Of a stretch of DNA of 64,000 bases, positions 22,839 to 28,726 are shown in pieces. The position numbers were made by a program, and so were the translations under genes. Numbering within the stretch: the stretch's first letter is position 1; each line of letters opens with the position of its first letter. Location: NCBI RefSeq assembly GCF_014203545.1, contig NZ_JACHJG010000010.1, positions 186,001 to 250,000 of the forward strand, in the 5' to 3' direction. The notes below the pieces were generated by a model that was not told the origin of the DNA, did no database searches, and was given only the letters and a program-made list of their open reading frames with translations. Source of the stretch: Streptomyces netropsis (GTDB taxonomy: Bacteria; Actinomycetota; Actinomycetes; Streptomycetales; Streptomycetaceae).

Positions 22839-23993
22839 TCAGGTCAGCGGCTGACCAGGACGCCGTGACCCCGGGACGGGCGCGGGCGCTCCCTCCGGCG
22901 GCAGCATGTTGTTGAGACCCTGCGCGGTGCCTGCGGCCAGGTCCGCCGCGCGCGGCAGCATGACCTCCTCGTAGGCCCGTACCGCGGCGTCGGCCTCCGG
23001 GTGCGCGACGAGGGCCAGGGCGAGTTCGGCGCCGTCGAGCAGGGCGAGGTTGGCGCCGACTCCGAGCGGCGGCATCAGGTGGGCGGCGTCGCCCACCAGC
23101 GTCAGGCCGGGCACGTGGTCCCAGGCAGGGGGTACGGGCAGGGCGTACAGGGGCCGGTTGACGAATCCGCTGTCGCCGGACCGCAGGAGGTACAGCAGGC
23201 TGTCGTGCCAGCCGTCGTACATGTCCAGCAGGTGGGCGCGTACGGCGGCGGTGTCGGCGAAGTCGAGCCCGGCGGTGACGTACCAGTCCTCCGGGGCGCG
23301 GAAAATGGCGACGGCGTCGAGGTGACCGCCGCTGTTGCGCTGGGCCGTCAGCCCCTTGCTGCCGGACATGGCGGACATGGTGCCGTCGCCGACCAGGCGG
23401 GCGAACGCCGGATGGCGGGTGTCGGAGTCGTGGAATCCGGTCCCGACGAAGGTGACGCCCGTATAGCGCGGCACGGCGTCGGACAGCGCCGGACGGACGC
23501 GCGACCATGCGCCGTCGGCGCCGACGACCAGGTCGAAGTCCTCCCCGGTGCCGTCCTCGAACAACAGCCGGTGCGTGCCGTCGCCGTGGGGGACGACGCG
23601 GCTGACCGGGCGCCCCCAGCGGACGGTTCCGGTCGCGAGGGAGTCGAGCAGCAGCCCGCGCAACTGCCCGCGGTCGATCTCCGGCCGGCCCGCCTGGCCG
23701 TCGGCGGGCCGGTCGACCTCCAGGACCTCGGCGGTCAAGGGGTCGACCCGCCGCCACACCTCCCCCTCCGGCCGGGCCAGCGCGTGGAAGCGGTCGAGCA
23801 ATCCGGCCTCGCGCAGCGCCTGTTGGCCGGTGCTGGTGTGGATGTCGAGCGTGCCGCCCTGCGTGCGCGCGGAAGGGGACGCCTCGCGCTCGAAGACGGT
23901 GACGGACCAGCCGTGCAGTTGCAGGATGCGGGCGCATATCAGTCCGCCGGGGCCGGCCCCGACGACGGCGATGCGAGCGGAAGTGGCGTTCAC
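22839..23993 (-). CDS. FAD-dependent monooxygenase (TetX-like aromatic hydroxylase)
   Basis: 384-residue class A flavoprotein hydroxylase. It has the FAD Rossmann motif VVGAGPGGLICARILQLHGWSVTVFERE (about 11-38), the DG motif VVGADGAWSRVRPAL (about 157-171) and the GD motif LTLVGDAAHLMPPLGVGANLALLDGAEL (about 299-326). The spacing matches TetX-type tetracycline-inactivating monooxygenases. The GTG start has AAAGGG 8 nt upstream. A divergent TetR regulator 142 bp away suggests drug-inducible detoxification; the actual substrate is unknown. Confidence 0.9.
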   Translation of the reverse strand: MNATSARIAVVGAGPGGLICARILQLHGWSVTVFEREASPSARTQGGTLDIHTSTGQQALREAGLLDRFHALARPEGEVWRRVDPLTAEVLEVDRPADGQAGRPEIDRGQLRGLLLDSLATGTVRWGRPVSRVVPHGDGTHRLLFEDGTGEDFDLVVGADGAWSRVRPALSDAVPRYTGVTFVGTGFHDSDTRHPAFARLVGDGTMSAMSGSKGLTAQRNSGGHLDAVAIFRAPEDWYVTAGLDFADTAAVRAHLLDMYDGWHDSLLYLLRSGDSGFVNRPLYALPVPPAWDHVPGLTLVGDAAHLMPPLGVGANLALLDGAELALALVAHPEADAAVRAYEEVMLPRAADLAAGTAQGLNNMLPPEGAPAPVPGSRRPGQPLT

Positions 23994-24080
23994 GAAAGAC
24001 CCTTTCGACGGTGGGAGGGCACGGGATGCGTGCCGGACGCGGCACTCTCACGAAAGCACACCCACTACGAAGGTGCAATC

Positions 24081-24129
24081 ACTTAACTTTTTGCTTGACT
24101 CAACCTTGGGGCTGTCCGCGGGGTATGGT
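24081..24129. promoter_or_regulatory. Divergent promoter/operator of tetR and monooxygenase genes
   Basis: AT-rich patch with CTTAACT and CTTGACT as direct repeats (about 24082-24100). TATGGT at 24124-24129 lies 6 nt before the tetR GTG, implying a leaderless regulator mRNA. The repeats are candidate TetR sites. Confidence 0.38.
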
Positions 24130-24135
24130 GGGCCG

Positions 24136-24768
24136 GTGAACGCACCGACCGGACGCCGCGAGCGCAAGAAGGCCCAGACCCGCAAGGCCTTGGCCGACGC
24201 CGCCCTGGAGCTCTTCCTCGACCGCGGCTACGACCAGGTCGGCGTGAAGGACGTGGCGGACGCCGCCGACGTGTCGGTGACCACGTTGTTCAAGCACTTC
24301 CCGTGCAAGGAGGCCCTGGTCTTCGACCTGGACCAGGACATCGAGGCGGCCCTCGTCGCCGCCGTGCGCGAGCGCGCACCCGGCGTCTCCGTCCCGCAGG
24401 CCCTGCGGGAGCACCTGCGGGCAGCGGCGGGCCCGCACATTCCGACGGCGGGCCCGCACACCCCGATCCCCCACCCGCCGGGCGGGCAGCCCGCAGGGCC
24501 TCAGATGGCCGAGTTCAGCCGCATGGTGGAGGAGACTCCGGCACTGCGCGAGTACGCCCACCGGATGTGGATGCGTCACGAAACGGCCCTGGCCCGGGCC
24601 ATCGCCGAGGATGCAGGCGCCCCTGAGGACGACGCCGCCTGCGCCGCCCTGGCCCGCTTCGCCCTGAACGCCCCCCTCCTCGCCCGCCGCCACCCCGACC
24701 CGCAGCGTGCCGCGGACGAGATCTTCGCCCTGCTGGAGCGGGGCTGGGGCGGGCCGAGCGGCCGCTGA
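24136..24768 (+). CDS. TetR/AcrR family regulator
   Basis: 210-residue repressor. The N-terminal HTH spans about 12-58: RKKAQTRKALADAALELFLDRGYDQVGVKDVADAADVSVTTLFKHFPCKEALV. The middle contains a Pro/His-rich insert (PHIPTAGPHTPIPHPPGGQP), unusual for the ligand domain. Start at GTG 24136, six bases after a TATGGT -10 box. Divergent from the FAD monooxygenase, which it most likely represses. Confidence 0.88.
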   Translation: MNAPTGRRERKKAQTRKALADAALELFLDRGYDQVGVKDVADAADVSVTTLFKHFPCKEALVFDLDQDIEAALVAAVRERAPGVSVPQALREHLRAAAGPHIPTAGPHTPIPHPPGGQPAGPQMAEFSRMVEETPALREYAHRMWMRHETALARAIAEDAGAPEDDAACAALARFALNAPLLARRHPDPQRAADEIFALLERGWGGPSGR

Positions 24769-24835
24769 CGGCCTCGGACAGGGTCCGCCGGACGGGGACT
24801 TGGGCCCCGCCCGGCCCCGCCGCACCCGAGACGCG

Positions 24836-26077
24836 CTACGCGCCGACCTCCGCGGCCCACAGCTCGCCGCTGCGGGCCGCGACCACCGCGCCGATCCGGG
24901 CCAGGGCCTCCGCCGCTGACATCGCGTCGAGTCGGCGGCCGTCCCGCAAGCGCAGGGCGACCCGGTCGTCCGCCGCCTCCCGTGCGCCGATCACCGCCTG
25001 GTAGGGCACGAGCCGGGCGGCGCGGACGCGGGCGCCCAGGGTGCCGTGTTCCGGGCCCGCGAGCTCCGCGCGCAGCCCCTGCTCGACGCAGCGGCGTACG
25101 AGCGCGGCGGCCTGCGGGACCTCCGCCTCGGAGATCGGCAGGACCATCAGCTGGGTCGGGGCCAGCCAGGCGGGGAAGGCGCCGCCGTGCAGCTCGATGA
25201 GGTGGGCGACGGCCCGCTCCACGCTGCCGATGACGCTGCGGTGGACCATCACCGGCCGGTGCTTGGCGCCGTCCGGGCCGATGTAGTGCAGGTCGAACTG
25301 TTCGGGCTGGTGGAAGTCGATCTGGACGGTGGAGAGGGTGAACTCACGGCCCGCGCCGTCGGTGACCTGGACGTCGATCTTGGGGCCGTAGAACGCGGCT
25401 TCCCCCTCGGCGGCCTCGTAGGGCACGCCGGACGCGTCGAGGACCTCGATCAGCAGGTCGGCGGCCCGGCGCCACATCGCGGGGTCGGCCACGTACTTCC
25501 CGCCCGCGCCCGGGAGGGAGAGCCGGTATCGGGTGGGGCGGATGCCGAGGGCGTCGTAGGCCTCGCGGATCAGTTCCAGGGCGGCCCGTGCCTCGTCGGC
25601 GGCTTGGTCGGGGGTGCAGAAGACGTGCGCGTCGTTCAGCTGGATGGACCGGACGCGGGTGAGTCCGCCGAGCACGCCGGAGAGTTCGGAGCGGTACATG
25701 CCGCCCAGCTCCGCCATGCGCAGGGGCAGTTCGCGGTAGCTGTGGGCGCGGGAGCGGTAGATCAGGGCGTGGTGGGGACACAGGCTCGGGCGGAGGACGA
25801 CCTGTTCGCCGCCGAGGTCCATCGGGGGGAACATGTCGTCGCTGTAGTGCGACCAGTGGCCGGAGATCTCGTACAGCTCCCGCTTGCCCAGGACGGGCGA
25901 GTACACGTGCCGGTAGCCGGCGCGCCGTTCGGCTCCGCGGACGTACTCCTCCAGGGCGTGCCGGACGGCCGCGCCGTCGGGCAGCCAGTACGGCAGGCCC
26001 GCGCCCATCAGCGGATCGGTGTCGAACAGGTCCAGCTCGCGGCCGAGCTTGCGGTGGTCGTGCATCCGGTCGTGCAT
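24836..26077 (-). CDS. thrS: Short threonyl-tRNA synthetase lacking TGS and editing domains
   Basis: 413-residue class II synthetase; housekeeping ThrRS is about 650 residues. The protein begins at the catalytic core (DHRKLGRELDLFDTDPLMGAGLPYWLPDG) and so lacks the TGS and N2 editing domains. Motif 2 GLTRVRSIQLNDAHVFC, motif 3 VMVHRSVIGSVERAVAHLIE and the likely zinc ligands Cys100, His151 and His279 are intact, followed by a C-terminal anticodon-binding domain. It should charge tRNA-Thr without proofreading Ser. The ATG at 26077 is preceded by GAGGAG 8 nt upstream. Upstream lie a Thr-codon leader peptide and a hairpin, suggesting attenuation. A second, full-length thrS is expected elsewhere. 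Confidence 0.9.
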   Translation of the reverse strand: MHDRMHDHRKLGRELDLFDTDPLMGAGLPYWLPDGAAVRHALEEYVRGAERRAGYRHVYSPVLGKRELYEISGHWSHYSDDMFPPMDLGGEQVVLRPSLCPHHALIYRSRAHSYRELPLRMAELGGMYRSELSGVLGGLTRVRSIQLNDAHVFCTPDQAADEARAALELIREAYDALGIRPTRYRLSLPGAGGKYVADPAMWRRAADLLIEVLDASGVPYEAAEGEAAFYGPKIDVQVTDGAGREFTLSTVQIDFHQPEQFDLHYIGPDGAKHRPVMVHRSVIGSVERAVAHLIELHGGAFPAWLAPTQLMVLPISEAEVPQAAALVRRCVEQGLRAELAGPEHGTLGARVRAARLVPYQAVIGAREAADDRVALRLRDGRRLDAMSAAEALARIGAVVAARSGELWAAEVGA

Positions 26078-26117
26078 CGTGGTCTCCTCACGGGCGGTGA
26101 GGCGAGTGACCACATGG

Positions 26118-26149
26118 CGAAGCCCCGGGGCACTCGCCCCGGGGCTTCG
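26118..26149 (-). terminator. Attenuator-type hairpin before short thrS
   Basis: Perfect 14-bp stem (arms 26118-26131 and 26136-26149, sequence CGAAGCCCCGGGGC and its complement) with a 4-nt loop, between the leader peptide stop (26164) and the thrS ribosome-binding site. In the thrS direction a run of five T precedes rather than follows it, so it is not a canonical U-tailed terminator. Confidence 0.65.
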
Positions 26150-26163
26150 GACAAAAACAGCTG

Positions 26164-26220
26164 TCAGCGCGCCGGGACACTCTCCGGCGTCGTCGTCATG
26201 CTCATAGCAGCGCGCTTCAT
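26164..26220 (-). CDS. Thr-rich leader peptide of short thrS
   Basis: 18-codon ORF on the thrS strand: MKRAAMSMTTTPESVPAR, with three successive ACG Thr codons (26196-26188). A small hairpin (CCGGCG/CGCCGG, 26170-26189) begins at the third Thr codon, and the 14-bp hairpin follows the stop. A TAAGAT -10 box 7 nt before the ATG makes the peptide leaderless. This is the layout of ribosome-mediated attenuation: stalling at Thr codons when charged tRNA-Thr is low would change downstream folding and allow thrS transcription. The mechanism is inferred from sequence. Confidence 0.7.
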   Translation of the reverse strand: MKRAAMSMTTTPESVPAR

Positions 26221-26227
26221 GCCGGCG

Positions 26228-26233
26228 ATCTTA
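26228..26233 (-). promoter_or_regulatory. -10 box of the thrS leader transcript
   Basis: TAAGAT on the minus strand, 7 nt before the leader-peptide ATG at 26220. The -35 region is GC-rich without a clear TTGAC match. Confidence 0.5.
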
Positions 26234-26332
26234 GCGACCTGCCGCCCGGCGCGCGACGGTTTTTCGCGGGCGCGACGCGCGTGCCGCGGGCGCCCTGCCC
26301 ACCTTCGCGGCCCGTGATGGCAGGCTTGGGCC

Positions 26333-27349
26333 ATGCGTCCGCTCCTGTGTGCCCCCGGAATCGCCGCGCTGACCGCGCTCGCCGCACTCACCGTGCTGCC
26401 CGCCGCCACGCCCGCCCTGGCCGACGGCGGGACGCCCTCCGCGTTCACCCTCGAGGATCCGCGGATCAAGGAGTCCAGCGGCCTCGCGGCGAGCCGTACG
26501 CACCCCGGCGTGTACTGGACGCACAACGACAGCGACGACGGCCCGTACGTCTACGCCGTGGACAGCCGCACGGGACGTACGGTCGCGACCGTCACGCTCA
26601 GTGGGATCGACCCCCGTGACGTGGAGGCCATCTCGATCGGGCCCGACGGGAACGTCTACGTGGGCGACATCGGCGACAACCTCGGGGGCAGTTGGCCCAA
26701 GGTGTGGATCTACAGGTTTGCCGAGCCGAAGGAGCTGAAGGACGTCACCGTCACCCCGGTCCGGTACGCGGTCCAGTACGAGGGCGGTCCGCGCGACGCC
26801 GAGTCGCTGATGGTGCACCCCAAGACCGGGCGGGTCTACATCGCCAGCAAGCACCGGTCCGGCGGTGGGCTCTTCGCCGGGCCCGAGAAGCTGTCCGCGT
26901 CCGGGACCAACGTCTTCCGGCGCGTCGCCGACCTCAAGCTGTGGGCGACCGACGGGGCGTTCTCGCCGGACGGCACGCGGCTCGTGGTGCGCAGCTACTT
27001 CGACGTCCGCGAGTACCGGTGGGAGGACGGCCGCCCCAAGGAGATCGGGCGGCCGAACGTGCCCCTGCAACGGCAGGGCGAGTCCGTCACGTTCACCCCG
27101 GACGGGCGGACGCTGATGTACGGCACGGAGGGTGTCCGCAGCCAGGTCTCACCCGTCCCGCTGGACGGCGATCTGCTGCCCGACCATGCGGAGAAGGCGC
27201 GAGCCGACGACAGGAACGGTCAGAGCCAGAGCGGTTTGGGTGACGGCGGAGGTGACGGCCTCAACCGCAACCTCGCCATCGGCGCCGGTACGTTCGCGGT
27301 CGCGACGCTGCTGGTCGTGTCCCTGCGGCGGCTGCTCCGGCGGCGGTAG
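26333..27349 (+). CDS. Secreted, C-terminally anchored beta-propeller-like protein
   Basis: 338 residues. A signal peptide (MRPLLCAPGIAALTALAALT, cleavage near ALADGG at 31) is followed by a propeller-like repeat region: SSGLAASRTHPGVYWTHNDSDD, RDVEAISIGPDGNVYVGDIGDN, DAESLMVHPKTGRVYIASK, TDGAFSPDGTRLVVRSY and SVTFTPDGRTLMYGTEG. A linker rich in Gln/Gly/Asp precedes a single C-terminal helix (LAIGAGTFAVATLLVVSLRR) and basic stop-transfer tail, so the domain is probably displayed outside the membrane. No catalytic residues are recognised; function unknown. Divergent from the thrS leader. Confidence 0.75.
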   Translation: MRPLLCAPGIAALTALAALTVLPAATPALADGGTPSAFTLEDPRIKESSGLAASRTHPGVYWTHNDSDDGPYVYAVDSRTGRTVATVTLSGIDPRDVEAISIGPDGNVYVGDIGDNLGGSWPKVWIYRFAEPKELKDVTVTPVRYAVQYEGGPRDAESLMVHPKTGRVYIASKHRSGGGLFAGPEKLSASGTNVFRRVADLKLWATDGAFSPDGTRLVVRSYFDVREYRWEDGRPKEIGRPNVPLQRQGESVTFTPDGRTLMYGTEGVRSQVSPVPLDGDLLPDHAEKARADDRNGQSQSGLGDGGGDGLNRNLAIGAGTFAVATLLVVSLRRLLRRR

Positions 27350-27353
27350 GCCG

Positions 27354-27420
27354 CGAAAGAGACACCTCGAAAGAGACACGTCGGAAGAGATCGTCCGAAG
27401 TGACCGTCGGTAGAGATCCG
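27354..27420. repeat. Degenerate 13-14-bp tandem array
   Basis: Five head-to-tail units beginning CGAAAGAGACACCT, CGAAAGAGACACGT, CGGAAGAGATCGT and two more diverged copies, directly after the stop codon of the preceding gene. Confidence 0.6.
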
Positions 27421-27421
27421 A

Positions 27422-27447
27422 ACGCCCGGGCCGCCGGGCCCGGGCGT
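27422..27447. terminator. Hairpin between convergent genes
   Basis: ACGCCCGGGCC-gccg-GGCCCGGGCGT, 11-bp stem, located between the propeller gene and the serC stop; likely bidirectional terminator. Confidence 0.6.
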
Positions 27448-27470
27448 ACGTTCTCGTCACGTCACCGGTA

Positions 27471-28589
27471 CTACAGGCGCTCGATCACATAGTCGACGCA
27501 GGCCGTCAGTGCCTCGACGTCCGCCGGGTCGATCGCCGGGAACATCGCCACGCGCAGCTGGTTGCGGCCGAGCTTGCGGTACGGCTCGGTGTCGACGATG
27601 CCGTTGGCGCGCAGCACCTTGGCGATCGCCGCCGCGTCGACGTCGTCGGAGAAGTCGATCGTGCCGATGACGGCCGAGCGCTTCGCCGGGTCGGTGACGA
27701 ACGGGTTCGCGTGCTTGGACGCCTCGGCCCAGCCGTAGAGGGTGCGCGCCGATGTCGCCGTGCGGCGCACCGCGAAGTCCAGGCCGCCCTGGCCGTTGAG
27801 CCACTCGAGCTGCTCGTTGAGCAGGAAGAGGGTCGAGAGGGCCGGGGTGTTGTACGTCTGGTTCTTGAGGGAGTTGTCGATCGCGGTCGGCAGCGAGAAG
27901 AACTCCGGGATGTGCCGGCCGGACGCGTGGACACGGGCCGCGCGCTCCAGGGCCGCCGGGGAGAAGGCCGCCAGCCACAGGCCGCCGTCGGAGGCGAAGG
28001 ACTTCTGGGGAGCGAAGTAGTAGACGTCGCTCTCGGTGATGTCCACGGGCAGACCGCCCGCGCCGGACGTCGCGTCCACCAGGACGAGTGCGCCCTCGTC
28101 GGCGCCCGCGACGCGCTTGATCGGCGCGGCGACACCGGTGGAGGTCTCGTTGTGGGTGAAGGCGTAGACGTCGACGCCCGCCTCGGCCACCGGCTCCGGG
28201 TGCGTACCCGGCTCGGAGGAGATCACGGTCGGCTCGGCCAGCCACGGGGCGAGCTTCGCGGCCTTGGCGAACTTGGACGAGAACTCGCCGAAGGTGAGGT
28301 GCTGCGACTTGGACTCGATGAGTCCGTGCGTCGCGATGTCCCAGAAGGCGGTGGAGCCGCCGTTGCCCAGGATCACCTCGTAGCCCTCGGGGAGGGAGAA
28401 GAGGTCCCGGACGCCGTCGCGCACCTTGCCGACCAGGTTCTTGACCGGGGCCTGGCGGTGGGACGTGCCGAGGAGAGAGGTTCCGGTGGCAGCCAGGGCG
28501 CTGAGCGCCTCCGTACGCACCTTGGACGGGCCCGCGCCGAAGCGACCGTCGGCGGGCTTGATGTCAGCGGGGATCTGGATATCAGCCAC
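27471..28589 (-). CDS. serC: Phosphoserine aminotransferase SerC
   Basis: 372-residue PLP enzyme of class V that converts 3-phosphohydroxypyruvate and glutamate to O-phosphoserine in serine (and PLP) biosynthesis. Actinobacterial-type SerC: RFGAGPSKVRTEAL at the N-terminus, LGTSHRQAPVKNLVGKVRDGVRDLFSLPEGYEVILGNGGSTAFWD, VDATSGAGGLPVDITESDVYYFAPQKSFASDGGLWLA with the PLP-binding Lys in QKSF, and HIPEFFSLPTAIDNSLKNQTYNTP. GTG start at 28589, six bases after a TAGGCT -10 box, so leaderless. Divergent from the FAD/Fe-S dehydrogenase gene. Confidence 0.95.
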   Translation of the reverse strand: MADIQIPADIKPADGRFGAGPSKVRTEALSALAATGTSLLGTSHRQAPVKNLVGKVRDGVRDLFSLPEGYEVILGNGGSTAFWDIATHGLIESKSQHLTFGEFSSKFAKAAKLAPWLAEPTVISSEPGTHPEPVAEAGVDVYAFTHNETSTGVAAPIKRVAGADEGALVLVDATSGAGGLPVDITESDVYYFAPQKSFASDGGLWLAAFSPAALERAARVHASGRHIPEFFSLPTAIDNSLKNQTYNTPALSTLFLLNEQLEWLNGQGGLDFAVRRTATSARTLYGWAEASKHANPFVTDPAKRSAVIGTIDFSDDVDAAAIAKVLRANGIVDTEPYRKLGRNQLRVAMFPAIDPADVEALTACVDYVIERL

Positions 28590-28595
28590 GGGGGC

Positions 28596-28601
28596 AGCCT
28601 A
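28596..28601 (-). promoter_or_regulatory. -10 box TAGGCT of leaderless serC
   Basis: TAGGCT on the minus strand, 6 nt before the serC GTG. On the other strand CAGGCT (28715-28720) stands 6 nt before the divergent dehydrogenase ATG, a similar arrangement. Confidence 0.5.
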
Positions 28602-28726
28602 ATCCGTCGCGGCGCGCCTCACGGGAGGCTGTCCGCCGGATGAGACGCATGTAACGGCGGAGGTGAAAGAGACGGACGGGGTGTCCGGTCCCGTGTCCCG
28701 GCGTTCCTCTCGGGCAGGCTGAGCCC

